Source: Lysobacterales bacterium
GTDB lineage: Bacteria > Pseudomonadota > Gammaproteobacteria > Xanthomonadales > Marinicellaceae
Assembly (NCBI GenBank): GCA_027067055.1
Contig: JAMOMK010000055.1
Location: 1 to 64,000 of the forward strand
Length of the DNA stretch: 64,000 nt
Direction of reading: 5' to 3'
Position 1 is the stretch's first letter; every line of letters starts with the position of its first letter. Below the pieces are notes generated by a model, which was not told the DNA's origin, made no database searches, and worked only from the letters and a program-made list of their open reading frames with translations. Shown one piece after another: positions 33,678 to 42,054 of this stretch. The position numbers were made by a program, and so were the translations under genes.

Positions 33678-34712
33678 ATGACAAATCAAAACACAAATAC
33701 AATCAATGGATTTGGTTTTATTGAATATGCATCACAAAATCCTAAGGATTTAGACACATTGTTTAGACGTTTAGGTTTTAGTGCCATTAAAAAGCATAAG
33801 ACAAAAGACATGACACTGTTTAGGCAAGGAAGTATTGATTTTATTTTAAATAATGAAAAACAAAGCTTTGCAGAACGGTTTACTAAGGAACATGGTCCTT
33901 GTGCCAATGGGTTTTCTATTGTCTTTGATGATGCAAAAGCTGCATTGCAACATGCCTTAGATAATGGCTCGGAAGAAATAAAAGGGGATTTAAACTTACC
34001 AGCTGTTAAAGGTATTGGTGGGGCTGTTTTGTATTTAGTGGATAAACAAAATTATAAAGATTTACTTGATAATGATTTTGATGAGATCACTGGAATGAAT
34101 CAATACCCAAATGGTGTTGGTCTCACTTTTATTGATCACTTAACTCATAATGTTTATTACGGTAATATGGAAAAGTGGGGGCAATATTATGTAGATTTAT
34201 TTGATTTCGAACAAATCCGCTATTTTGATATTAAAGGTTCTCAAACAGGATTAACCTCAAAGGCCATGCGTTCACCCAATAGTTCGGTAAAAATTCCTTT
34301 AAATGAATCACCCGATAAAAAATCGCAAATTAATGAATATATCGATGAATATAATGGCGAAGGCATTCAGCATATTGCCCTTTATACTGATAATATCTAC
34401 GAAACAATTGAGTCAATTCATGCCGCTGGAGTGGATTTTTTAGTTACTCCTGCAACCTATTATTCAATAATTGATAAAAGAGTATCTAAGCATGAAGAAG
34501 ATATTCCAAGATTGCAAAAAAATAGTATTTTAATAGATGCGGATGAAGAAACGGGCGAGAAGATTTTATTACAGATATTTACTCAAAATTGCATTGGGCC
34601 TATATTTTTCGAGATTATTCAACGTAAAGGCAATGATGGTTTTGGCGAAGGTAATTTTCAAGCTTTGTTTGATTCTATTGAACTTGATCAAAAGAAAAGA
34701 GGATTTTTATAA
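33678..34712 (+). CDS. hpd: 4-Hydroxyphenylpyruvate dioxygenase
   Basis: The product is 344 residues from ATG 33678. It converts 4-hydroxyphenylpyruvate to homogentisate using non-haem iron. Iron ligands are His in GLTFIDHLTHNVY, His in GEGIQHIALYTDNIY and Glu in FFEIIQRKGNDGFG. The C-terminal helix with GEGNFQALFDSIELDQKKRG is characteristic. The stop overlaps the hmgA start by one base (TAATG), so the two are coupled. It is likely controlled by the divergent MarR protein through the palindromes just upstream. Confidence 0.96.
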   Translation: MTNQNTNTINGFGFIEYASQNPKDLDTLFRRLGFSAIKKHKTKDMTLFRQGSIDFILNNEKQSFAERFTKEHGPCANGFSIVFDDAKAALQHALDNGSEEIKGDLNLPAVKGIGGAVLYLVDKQNYKDLLDNDFDEITGMNQYPNGVGLTFIDHLTHNVYYGNMEKWGQYYVDLFDFEQIRYFDIKGSQTGLTSKAMRSPNSSVKIPLNESPDKKSQINEYIDEYNGEGIQHIALYTDNIYETIESIHAAGVDFLVTPATYYSIIDKRVSKHEEDIPRLQKNSILIDADEETGEKILLQIFTQNCIGPIFFEIIQRKGNDGFGEGNFQALFDSIELDQKKRGFL

Positions 34713-35842
34713 TGAAAAACTGGATACAAACATTTAAACAAGAAGGTAAAGTGGCAAGACAAGCCCACTATGATTTACCCGAAGGGACTTATGAACGCGA
34801 AGTAGGTAAAGAGGGTTTTTTTGGGCCTGTAGCTCACTTTTATCATAAAAACATGCCAACAGGTTGGAGTGATTTTGAGGGAGACTTACAACCACGAGCA
34901 TTTGATACCAAGAAAATAATCGAGATTGAAACTAGCCCATACAAATCACCAATTATCATGCACAATGCTTCGATTAAAGTGCGTATGTTAAAAATCAATG
35001 CAAGCATGAATCACTTAGTTAGCAATGCTGATGGCGATGAATTGTTATTTGTTCACAACGGTAATTTAGACATTTATTGTGATTACGGGCATATAAAATT
35101 ATCCGAAGGTGATTATTTCATGTTGCCACGATGCACTAAATGGCGTGTGGAAACCTCAGAACTATGTGAAATTTTAATGATAGAATGTACTAATGCCCAT
35201 TATCAATTTCCTGATAAAGGCTTGCTTGGTCCTAATGCAATTGTTGATCCTGCGGTTTTAGAAGTTCCTGCTATCAATGAAAAGTTCAGAGCGCAACAGA
35301 ATGATGAGGAAACATGGACGCATTTAATTAAACATAAAAATAAAATGAGTTGTCAGATTTTCCCGTTTAATCCACTAGATGCTGTGGGTTGGCGCGGTAA
35401 TCTAATGCCGATTAAATTGAACTGGCGTGATATTTCACCTTTGTTAAGTCATAAATACCATGTGCCACCATCGGCTCACACAACATTTATGGGTAACCGA
35501 TTTTTAATTTGTACCTTTGTTCCACGTTTGTTTGAAACGGCAGAAAAAGCCTTAAAGATACCCTTTTTTCACAACAATGATGATTATGACGAAGTGTTGT
35601 TTTATCATATGGGTAGTTTCTTCTCACGTGACAATATTCACCCTGGTATGATAACTTATCATCCACAAGGATTTACTCATGGCCCACATCCTGGCGCCAT
35701 GAAAAAAGCCTTTAAACAAGATAATGCCATGACGGATGAAGTGGCAGTGATGATAGACACCCGTGATCCATTGGAAATTACCAGCGAATTAGAACAAACC
35801 GAGTGGAAAGAATATATTGATAGTTGGAAACCAAAAAAATAA
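34712..35842 (+). CDS. hmgA: Homogentisate 1,2-dioxygenase
   Basis: The 376-residue cupin-fold iron dioxygenase cleaves homogentisate to maleylacetoacetate. Recognisable parts are the N-terminal YDLPEGTYEREVGKEGFFGPVAHFYHKNMPTGW, the NADGDELLFVHNGNLDIYCDYG cupin strand, the EVLFYHMGSFFSRDNIHPGMITYHPQGFTHGPHPGA segment with metal-binding His/Glu, and the MIDTRDPLEIT end. It is shorter than the ~440-residue human/Pseudomonas form and matches the shorter bacterial branch. It is coupled to hpd upstream. The product should feed the isomerase, whose gene is broken at 37969-38175. Confidence 0.93.
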   Translation: MKNWIQTFKQEGKVARQAHYDLPEGTYEREVGKEGFFGPVAHFYHKNMPTGWSDFEGDLQPRAFDTKKIIEIETSPYKSPIIMHNASIKVRMLKINASMNHLVSNADGDELLFVHNGNLDIYCDYGHIKLSEGDYFMLPRCTKWRVETSELCEILMIECTNAHYQFPDKGLLGPNAIVDPAVLEVPAINEKFRAQQNDEETWTHLIKHKNKMSCQIFPFNPLDAVGWRGNLMPIKLNWRDISPLLSHKYHVPPSAHTTFMGNRFLICTFVPRLFETAEKALKIPFFHNNDDYDEVLFYHMGSFFSRDNIHPGMITYHPQGFTHGPHPGAMKKAFKQDNAMTDEVAVMIDTRDPLEITSELEQTEWKEYIDSWKPKK

Positions 35843-35844
35843 CC

Positions 35845-36044
35845 GTAGTGGAGTCCCTTGTGGGCTCTTTGGCTAGTTAAAAATAAATGAGTTGTAAGGT
35901 GGGCTTGCCCACCAAATTTAATACTGCTTGATTATCGAAACAACCCAAACACTATTGGTGGTAAAGCCCATCTTACGATAATGTGTAATCAATTAACAAA
36001 ACTGAATACGATCAAACAAAGGCACCCACAAGGGATGCCACTAC
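35845..36044. repeat. Nested inverted repeats (REP/BIME-like) between hmgA and fah
   Basis: The outer arms GTAGTGGAGTCCCTTGTGGG (35845-35864) and, in reverse complement, GTAGTGGCATCCCTTGTGGG (36025-36044) enclose inner arms built on GTAAGGTGGGC..GCCCACC (35896-35915) and its inverted partner near 35955-35977. Each arm has a GTAG or GTAA foot and a small hairpin, as REPs do, but the sequence differs from the RAYT-linked REPs of 31-32.5 kb. Confidence 0.75.
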
Positions 36045-36057
36045 AAGAGATAAAAAT

Positions 36058-37038
36058 ATGAAATTAGCAACATTAAATAATGGTTCACGCGATGGACAAT
36101 TAATTGTCGTTAGTCGTGACAATACAAATGCAGTTATAGTTAATGAAATTGCCACAACCATGCAACAAGCTTTGGATGATTGGGCAGAATTATCACCACA
36201 ATTGACAGAAGTTTATGATAAATTAAATAACGATGAAATGGCGGATGCCTTTGATTTAGATTTACAAATGCTTGATGCACCGATGCCACGCTCCCATCAG
36301 TTTTTAGATGGAAGTGCTTATTTGGCTCATGTCGAACGTGTTCGTAAAGCCCGTGGTGCTGAAATGCCACCGAGTTTTTTGGTTGACCCATTGATGTACC
36401 AGGGCACAAGTGATAGTTTTTTAGCAGCTCATGCTGATGTTGTTGTCACTAGCGAAGATTACGGTATTGACTTTGAATCAGAAGTCGCTGTGATTGTTGA
36501 TGATGTACCGATGGCTGTATCTGTAGAAGAGGCTGCTAATCACATTAAACTGGTTTGTATCTTAAATGATGTGTCCTTGCGTAATTTGATTCCAGCAGAG
36601 TTAGCTAAAGGTTTTGGTTTTTTACAATCTAAGCCACCAACTGCATTATCGCCTTTCTTTGTGACACCTGATGAGTTGGGTGGTGCATGGCAAGACACAA
36701 AACTGCATTTACCTTTGCATACACGTTATAACGGCGAATGGTTTGGTTTCCCTGATGCGGGTGTGGACATGCAATTCAATTTTGCACAATTAATTGCTCA
36801 TGCAGCCAAAACAAGACCATTATCAGCAGGAGCCATGATTGGTTCAGGAACAATTGCCAATGAAGATGAATCACTTGGTTCTTCATGTTTAGCTGAAAAA
36901 CGCGTATTAGAAATAATTAAAGATGGCAAAGCCACCACTCCATTTATGAGTTTTGGTGATGATGTAGAAATCAAAATGTTGGCAGAGAATGGCGATAATA
37001 TATTTGGAACTATTCATAATACTATTGTGAAAGCCTAA
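36058..37038 (+). CDS. Fumarylacetoacetate hydrolase family protein
   Basis: The 326-residue product is an FAA-fold hydrolase for the last step of homogentisate breakdown (fumarylacetoacetate to fumarate and acetoacetate). Features are MYQGTSDSF, the metal-site block YGIDFESEVAVIVDDVP, the KPPTALSPFFVTPDELG loop, and the C-terminal IGSGTIANEDESLGSSCLAEKRVLEII. It lies 215 bases downstream of hmgA, the gap being filled with palindromic repeats, and is probably part of the same transcription unit. The two-domain FahA of animals is longer; this is the short bacterial type. Confidence 0.9.
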   Translation: MKLATLNNGSRDGQLIVVSRDNTNAVIVNEIATTMQQALDDWAELSPQLTEVYDKLNNDEMADAFDLDLQMLDAPMPRSHQFLDGSAYLAHVERVRKARGAEMPPSFLVDPLMYQGTSDSFLAAHADVVVTSEDYGIDFESEVAVIVDDVPMAVSVEEAANHIKLVCILNDVSLRNLIPAELAKGFGFLQSKPPTALSPFFVTPDELGGAWQDTKLHLPLHTRYNGEWFGFPDAGVDMQFNFAQLIAHAAKTRPLSAGAMIGSGTIANEDESLGSSCLAEKRVLEIIKDGKATTPFMSFGDDVEIKMLAENGDNIFGTIHNTIVKA

Positions 37039-37258
37039 AAGTAATTGTCTTTAGAACGGTCATTGCGAGGAGGAACGACGTGGCAATCTCATTGGGTATC
37101 GTGGTTTTATTTAAAACTGCTAAGGAACGCAGAGGTTCGCAGAGGATACACGAAGATACAGAGAGATTTAATTAAAATGATATTTAGAATAGGTTTGGAT
37201 TTGACAGTGATGTGATATTGGTTAAATATTGTTCTAGGAAAATAATGAGGATTTAGTT
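37039..37258. other. Repeat-rich intergenic region after fah
   Basis: It contains 'GGTCATTGCGAGGAGGAACGACGTGGCAATC' (~37058-37088), a common dispersed repeat type, followed by a degenerate 'GAACGCAGAGG..CGCAGAGGATACACGAAG' repeat like that at 26543. No gene was seen. Confidence 0.5.
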
Positions 37259-37612
37259 ATGGAAACATGCGCATGTTGCGGATATAAAACAATTGGTGAA
37301 AAAGGTAATTATGAGATATGTCATATATGCTATTGGGAAGATGACTCTGTTCAGGAAGCAGACCCTTGGTTTGAAGGAGGAGCAAATAAACCTTCACTTT
37401 TTCAGGCTCAGTTAAGTTTTAAAAAATTTGGGGCTATAGAAGAAAGGTTTTTAGGATATGTTAAGAAAATTAAAAAAAATGATATTAAGAACTTAGAATG
37501 GCGAGAGTTAAGAGAAGGTGATAAATTATTTGTCTCTACTCCAAAAGAAATTGAAGAAGTTTGGGGCGCTAGTGAAGCTATTTCATATGATTATTGGCTT
37601 AGAAGCAAATAA
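37259..37612 (+). CDS. CPCC-family cysteine-rich protein
   Basis: The 117-residue product has the family's N-terminal Cys cluster: METCACCGYKTIGEKGNYEICHICYWEDD (normally CPCCGY..CPVCFWEDD). Here both prolines are changed (CACC, CHIC), but all four zinc-type cysteines remain. It continues with the expected GGANKPSLFQAQLSFKKFGA. The family is small and cytoplasmic and has no established function that I know. It is often found singly in accessory regions, as here among repeats and toxin-antitoxin genes. Confidence 0.82.
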   Translation: METCACCGYKTIGEKGNYEICHICYWEDDSVQEADPWFEGGANKPSLFQAQLSFKKFGAIEERFLGYVKKIKKNDIKNLEWRELREGDKLFVSTPKEIEEVWGASEAISYDYWLRSK

Positions 37613-37734
37613 GGAAATTGTGTTTTATGAGGCTTGTATAATAAACTTTTATTGTTGCAAAACGCTAGTTAAAACTATGCACTTTTAGTGCAAGGCTTTA
37701 GCTGATACACATTTGAATTTTTAAAAGAAACTCT

Positions 37735-37842
37735 GTCATTCCCTTGAAAAAGGGAATCCAGTTACTCGATTTTTGAAAAATATAATATTTTAAATTACAC
37801 ATCGAGTACTAAAAGCTGGATCCCCGTATTCGCGAGGATGAC
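37735..37842. repeat. Long imperfect palindrome of the GTCATTCC type
   Basis: The left arm GTCATTCCCTTGAAAAAGGG with ATCCAG..CTCGA (37735-37771 region) pairs with TCGAG..CTGGATCCCC..GCGAGGATGAC (37803-37842). It is related to the hairpin at 1967-1994. Small hairpins TGCACttttaGTGCA and ATGGACtttcaGTCCAT lie on either side. It has no coding content. The 37613-38304 gap consists of these repeats and the pseudogene below. Confidence 0.65.
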
Positions 37843-37968
37843 AAAAACTTTCAATCTTTTAACCAACCTATGGACTTTCAGTCCATTGTCATAGTCGTTG
37901 AATTAAAAAATAATCAAAGTCTTTTTCCTCAGCGTCTCTGCGAGAAATAAACAACAAGAATAAATACT

Positions 37969-38175
37969 ATGAAACTTTACAGCTATTGTCGCAGTGCCGC
38001 TGCATATCGAGAATGAAGTGCTTTAAACATTAAGCAATTGGTATATGAATACAAAGTCGATCATTTGGTTAAAGATGGAGGTGAGCATTTGCAAGGTGCC
38101 TATAAAACGATAAATCCACAATCACTTGTGCCAGCACTATAAACAGATGACGGTGCAATTTTTCAATCGGTATAA
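37969..38175 (+). pseudogene. maiA: Maleylacetoacetate isomerase (maiA) remnant
   Basis: Read in one frame from ATG 37969, the sequence gives MKLYSYCRSAAAYRE-stop-SALNIKQLVYEYKVDHLV then KDGGEHLQGAYKTINPQS, LVPAL-stop-TDDGAIFQS. This is the N-terminal thioredoxin-like part of a zeta-class glutathione transferase / maleylacetoacetate isomerase (compare the usual MKLYSYFRSSAAYRVRIALN.. and NPQGLVPALETDDG). In-frame stops are at codons 16 (TGA 38014) and 58 (TAA 38140). Homology ends near codon 69; the C-terminal ~140 residues are gone. It is the missing step between hmgA and fah just upstream, so it was probably once part of this cluster. Confidence 0.85.
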
Positions 38176-38304
38176 CACTTCGTATTTTGATTTATATGAA
38201 TAAATGTGTATAGAGTAAATTATAATTAACAGAAAATTTGATATCTATAGATAACATCGTTTTAAAAGTATATACTTGGATATACTTAATTATTAAAAGC
38301 TAAA

Positions 38305-38553
38305 ATGCTATCAAAAATACAAAAATGGGGAAATTCTCAGGGCATCAGAATACCTTTAAAAATTCTCAAAAACTCACACATTGGTATTGGTGAAGAAGTT
38401 GAAATTGTGGTGGATGATGGTAGGATTATCTTAACCCCAACTCATAAAATTCATGGTAAATATGCCATCAAAGATTTAGTTGCAGAAATGCCTGTCGATT
38501 ATGAGGTTGAAGAGCTCAATTGGGATGAGCCTATAGGAAAAGAAGAGTGGTAG
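38305..38553 (+). CDS. mazE: MazE-like antitoxin (AbrB/SpoVT fold)
   Basis: The 82-residue product has an N-terminal swapped-hairpin DNA-binding domain (MLSKIQKWGNSQGIRIPLKILKNSHIGIGEEVEIVVDDGRIILTP) with the diagnostic KWGNSQGIRIP. An acidic tail (VAEMPVDYEVEELNWDEPIGKEEW) follows, which in MazE occupies the toxin active site. The toxin gene overlaps its end by 7 bases, the usual toxin-antitoxin coupling. It probably autoregulates the pair. Confidence 0.93.
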   Translation: MLSKIQKWGNSQGIRIPLKILKNSHIGIGEEVEIVVDDGRIILTPTHKIHGKYAIKDLVAEMPVDYEVEELNWDEPIGKEEW

Positions 38554-38885
38554 ATTATTGCCCACAAAAAGGAGATTTTGTCGTGGTGAATTTTAATCCT
38601 CAATCAGGACACGAACAAAATGGCCGAAGACCAGCTTTGGTTGTGAGTAACAAATTATTCAATAAAGCCACAGGTATGACGATGGTCTGCCCAATAACCA
38701 ATACTGATCGTAAAATACCATTTCATGTTAGTGTTAAGGATAAATCTTCATTGACTGGCTTTGTTATGGTCGAGCAAATGAAATCTATAGATTACAAAGC
38801 CAGAAAAGTAAAGTTTATAGAAGAGGCTCATCAACAAATTGTGGATGATGTTTTGAGTTTGTTAGATGCGTGTATTTATCAGTAA
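38547..38885 (+). CDS. mazF: MazF/PemK-type endoribonuclease toxin
   Basis: The product is 112 residues, starting at GTG 38547 inside the antitoxin's end. Conserved features are KGDFVVVNFNPQSGHEQNGRRPALVVSNKLFNKATG (with the catalytic Arg in RRPALV), MTMVCPITNT, and SLTGFVMVEQMKSIDYKARKVKF with the catalytic Thr/Ser region. It is full length, so likely an active mRNA interferase. It lies directly after the decayed maiA gene. Confidence 0.93.
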   Translation: MVDYCPQKGDFVVVNFNPQSGHEQNGRRPALVVSNKLFNKATGMTMVCPITNTDRKIPFHVSVKDKSSLTGFVMVEQMKSIDYKARKVKFIEEAHQQIVDDVLSLLDACIYQ

Positions 38886-38949
38886 TTATTTATTTTCTCA
38901 AATTGAAATAATATGCTAAAATTAGAAATCAAACCAACGAGTTAAACTC

Positions 38950-39198
38950 ATGAAAACCAAAATAGATAGTTTTTTGCAAGGAAGAATTACCATTGATCCA
39001 GATTTATGTAATGGTAAGCCAACAATTCGTGGGAAAAGAATTACTGTGCAGACAATTGTTGAGTTTTTAAGTGTGGGAGAATCACATGATGAGATTCTCA
39101 AGCAATTTCCTTCTTTAGATGAAAATGATATACAGGCTTGCTTACAGTTTGCAAGTCAATTGATGAATCATAAATATATGCTGAAAGAAATTGCTTAA
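38950..39198 (+). CDS. DUF433 antitoxin
   Basis: The 82-residue DUF433 protein has a small helical DNA-binding fold: GRITIDPDLCNGKPTIRGKRITVQTIVEFLSVGESHDEILKQFPSLDENDIQACLQFA. The motif NGKPTIRGxRIxVxxI is diagnostic. It is paired with a DUF5615 PIN-like gene 2 bases downstream. Such pairs act as VapBC-like toxin-antitoxin modules. Confidence 0.93.
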   Translation: MKTKIDSFLQGRITIDPDLCNGKPTIRGKRITVQTIVEFLSVGESHDEILKQFPSLDENDIQACLQFASQLMNHKYMLKEIA

Positions 39199-39200
39199 TT

Positions 39201-39542
39201 GTGCCTAAATATTTAATAGATGTTAATCTTCCTAGTCGTTTTGCCTTATGGGCATCGGATGAGTATCAACATGTAATAAATATTAGTGATACATTAAAAG
39301 ATAGCGAAATTTGGGAAATTGCCAAAAAAGAAAACCAGACTATCGTAACTAAAGATGCTGATTTTTCTGAATTAGTATTACTTAATGACCCTCCACCTAG
39401 AGTTATTCACATTAAATTCGGTAATATGAAAATAAATGATTTTCATCAATTGCTCAATAAAATATGGCCTGAGGTTTGTGATTTAAGTAATAATTATAAA
39501 CTTGTCAGGGTATATAAGGATAAACTCGAAGGAATTGATTGA
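39201..39542 (+). CDS. DUF5615 PIN-like toxin
   Basis: The product is 113 residues and starts at GTG 39201, 2 bases after the antitoxin stop. PIN-like acidic residues are visible: LIDVNLP near the N-terminus, DSEIWEIAKKENQTIVTKDADF in the centre with the Asp pair, and the VIHIKFGN strand. DUF5615 proteins are probable ribonucleases neutralised by DUF433 partners. The frame is intact. The following membrane protein gene overlaps its stop, but that overlap may be fortuitous. Confidence 0.9.
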   Translation: MPKYLIDVNLPSRFALWASDEYQHVINISDTLKDSEIWEIAKKENQTIVTKDADFSELVLLNDPPPRVIHIKFGNMKINDFHQLLNKIWPEVCDLSNNYKLVRVYKDKLEGID

Positions 39543-39544
39543 GT

Positions 39545-39979
39545 ATGAAATATTTTTTATTACTCATTCTAGCAATAATTGCTTCATTAACGGGTTTTGT
39601 TGTTCACGTTTTTACAGTTGAATGGTTACCTGATTGGATTAGCAGCCAAATGCAAGGGATTGAAGTGAAGCCATCATGGGCGGTTCGTTATGTGGCTGGA
39701 ATTACTGCGATTGAATATGGCATTGCTACAATTGTTCTGTATCATTTGGCTCGTGATAAGCTGATTCAATTGGGTAAACTAAGAGCTTCAGTTTTTTTAT
39801 CTATTTTGTTATTGGCATTAAATGCCATTCTTATACGTCAGCCATTAATGGATTACTTAATAGGCAATCCATTGATAGTTGTGGTGGTTCAAAATGGTTT
39901 TATTTGGTTGTCATGGATTTTATTATCATTTATTACGGTTTATGGCTATGAATTCATTCAAGCTAAATTTGACAGTTAA
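39545..39979 (+). CDS. Four-TM hypothetical membrane protein
   Basis: The product is about 144 residues from ATG 39545; a TTG at 39539 overlaps the toxin gene. Four hydrophobic segments are visible (KYFLLLILAIIASLTGFVVHVF, VAGITAIEYGIATIVLYHLA, VFLSILLLALNAIL, IVVVVQNGFIWLSWILLSFITVYGYEFI). The topology and length recall small DoxX/YccF-like proteins, but I cannot assign a family. It precedes the signal peptidase gene by 29 bases in the same direction, so co-expression is likely. Confidence 0.7.
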   Translation: MKYFLLLILAIIASLTGFVVHVFTVEWLPDWISSQMQGIEVKPSWAVRYVAGITAIEYGIATIVLYHLARDKLIQLGKLRASVFLSILLLALNAILIRQPLMDYLIGNPLIVVVVQNGFIWLSWILLSFITVYGYEFIQAKFDS

Positions 39980-40008
39980 ACTTTTAGAATTAAAAAGAGA
40001 AAAATATT

Positions 40009-40866
40009 ATTAATAAAAAACCAAATAAATGGATAGCTGGATTATTGGGTATTTTTTTGCCCTCATTTGGGTTGTTGTATATTGTAAAGCCTTTTTGGGC
40101 TTTGATTGTTTTTTTCTTTTCTCTGACCTTTGGATTTATTAGTTTTGCTTATGTATCCTATGCCAATGAATTATATTTTATAGGACTTGTTTGGATTATT
40201 CGATTAAGTATTGGTGTTTATGTTTTCAATACTGCAAAATCATTGGTTAAACAACGTTTTTGGTATAGTCGTTGGTATGGATTAATGACAATATTTTTGC
40301 TTATAATTTTCCCATTGATACTTTTTAGGATTTTTTACTTTGGTCTTTATACTATTCCAGCAGAATCTATGTCTCCTACATTGGAAGTTGGCGATAGTAT
40401 TGTTGTTTCTAAAAAGGGTTGTGGTAATTACAAAATTTTTAACAAAGAGGTTTTTAGACACATTTCTACCAATGATTGCACAATTAAGTTAGGAGATGTT
40501 ATTGTGTTTGAGTACCCTAATGATAGGTCAGTTCCTTATATTAAGCGTGTTATTGGTCTGCCGGGTGATACGGTTAGTTACCAAGAAAAGGTTTTAACTG
40601 TGAATGGTGAAGTCATTGAACATAAGATTTTATTCAATGGTGTCTCTGAGATACTAATTGAAGAAAATTTAGGTGATAAAAGTTATCAGATAAAACATAG
40701 GAATCGTTCTTATCTTAAAGATGGTGAATGGCATGTTCCTGAAAATCATTATTTTGTACTTGGTGATAATCGAGACAATTCTGCTGACTCTCGTATGTGG
40801 GGATTCGTCCCAAAAGAAAATATAATTGGCAAACTCTACTATACATTTAACAAATCAAAAAAATGA
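40009..40866 (+). CDS. lepB: Signal peptidase I with probable ATT start
   Basis: The S26 peptidase removes signal peptides at the inner-membrane outer face. The catalytic Ser is in PAESMSPTLEVGDSIVVSK, the Lys in YIKRVIGLPGD; the box GDNRDNSADSRMWGFVP closes the domain. Two or three membrane segments precede. Starts available by the usual rules are only a TTG at 40045, within the first hydrophobic segment and without a ribosome site. Extending upstream in frame gives NKKPNKWIAGLLGIFLPSFGLL, a protein-like N-terminus, opened by ATT 40009 with AAAGAGA about 8 bases upstream. No ATG, GTG or TTG lies in that stretch. AUU starts are known (infC). The next gene overlaps its stop (ATGA). Confidence 0.82.
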   Translation: MNKKPNKWIAGLLGIFLPSFGLLYIVKPFWALIVFFFSLTFGFISFAYVSYANELYFIGLVWIIRLSIGVYVFNTAKSLVKQRFWYSRWYGLMTIFLLIIFPLILFRIFYFGLYTIPAESMSPTLEVGDSIVVSKKGCGNYKIFNKEVFRHISTNDCTIKLGDVIVFEYPNDRSVPYIKRVIGLPGDTVSYQEKVLTVNGEVIEHKILFNGVSEILIEENLGDKSYQIKHRNRSYLKDGEWHVPENHYFVLGDNRDNSADSRMWGFVPKENIIGKLYYTFNKSKK

Positions 40867-41972
40867 ATAATGATTTTTCTCAACTTGCTATGGCTAATTT
40901 TTCTGCTTCCTTTAAGGGGCAGAAGTTAACTAGTATGCATAACACTAATCCACAACCTTTTAGCCAAAATGAACTTGAGCAAACTATTGGTTGTTCATTT
41001 GCTTCTTTGTTGAATGATGTGGATTTGGGTTTTGCTCCTGATGAAGGTAATTTGGCTTTGCGCCAAACTTTGTCTGAATTTCATTATGATGGCATTAAGG
41101 CAGAGGAATTGATGACTTTTGCTGGAGCGCAAGAGGCGTTATTTTGTGTTTATAATGCTTTGTTGCAAGCAAATGATAAAGTTTTGGTTGTTGCACCTGT
41201 GTATGAACCCTTATTGCAGATACCTAAAAACATGGGTTGTGATGTGAATATTATTGAGTTAAATGGGTGTGATAATTGGTCATTAGATTTCACTCAGGTT
41301 GAAGATCATTTTAAAGCAGGTACTCGCTTATTTGTCATTAACTATCCTCATAATCCTACAGGTGCAACATTGAGTCATAAGGAGTTGAGTGATTTGGTTG
41401 AACTGTGTCGTCAATACGATGTTTGGTTGTTATCCGATGAGGTTTTTCGAGGTTTAGAACACGCTAAACAAGATCAATTGCCAACTGTTGCTGATAGTTA
41501 TGAGAAGGGCATTAGTGTTGGCGTGATTTCCAAAGGCTATGCCATTCCAGGAATTCGAGTAGGGTGGATGGCTTGTCAAAATGATGAACTATGTAATGCG
41601 GTTAATAATGTTAAAGGCTATTTGTCGGTATGCAACTCTCAATTGGATGAACGTGTTGCCAGTGAAGTATTAAAGTTTCCAGAAAATTTAACAAAACGCA
41701 ATTTGTCCTTAATTTTACCTAATAAAGAACGCATAACTCAGTTAACTCAATTGTTAGAACATGAAATTGACATTGTTATTCCGCGTGTTGGTTGCTGTGT
41801 TTTTGCTCAATTAAGAGACGCAGACATATCAACAAAAGCTCTTGCAAGGGAGATAGCGGCGCAGACTGGCTTTTTAATTTTCCCATCAAATTTGTTTTGC
41901 ACAACACAAAAAGGTTTTCGTATTGGTTTTGGTCAGAAACAGTTTAGTGAATTTGTCAAAGCGTGCGTGTGA
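40863..41972 (+). CDS. PLP-dependent aminotransferase, class I/II
   Basis: The 369-residue fold-type-I enzyme has substrate/PLP motifs GAQEALFCVYNALL, NYPHNPTGATLS, LLSDEVFRGLEH, and Schiff-base Lys in GVISKGYAIPGIRVGWM. It is most like the capreomycidine-synthase/valine-pyruvate-type transaminases of marine bacteria, so the amino-group donor cannot be named. It overlaps the lepB stop by 4 bases (ATGA), indicating one transcript. The phytanoyl-CoA-dioxygenase-like gene follows after 82 bases. Confidence 0.88.
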   Translation: MNNDFSQLAMANFSASFKGQKLTSMHNTNPQPFSQNELEQTIGCSFASLLNDVDLGFAPDEGNLALRQTLSEFHYDGIKAEELMTFAGAQEALFCVYNALLQANDKVLVVAPVYEPLLQIPKNMGCDVNIIELNGCDNWSLDFTQVEDHFKAGTRLFVINYPHNPTGATLSHKELSDLVELCRQYDVWLLSDEVFRGLEHAKQDQLPTVADSYEKGISVGVISKGYAIPGIRVGWMACQNDELCNAVNNVKGYLSVCNSQLDERVASEVLKFPENLTKRNLSLILPNKERITQLTQLLEHEIDIVIPRVGCCVFAQLRDADISTKALAREIAAQTGFLIFPSNLFCTTQKGFRIGFGQKQFSEFVKACV

Positions 41973-42054
41973 TAAAGTTGATGGTTATCAAACAAATATT
42001 CAGCATAAGGCTCTAAAATCTTTTTCTTAAATTGATTTAAGGTAAAATCTCTTC

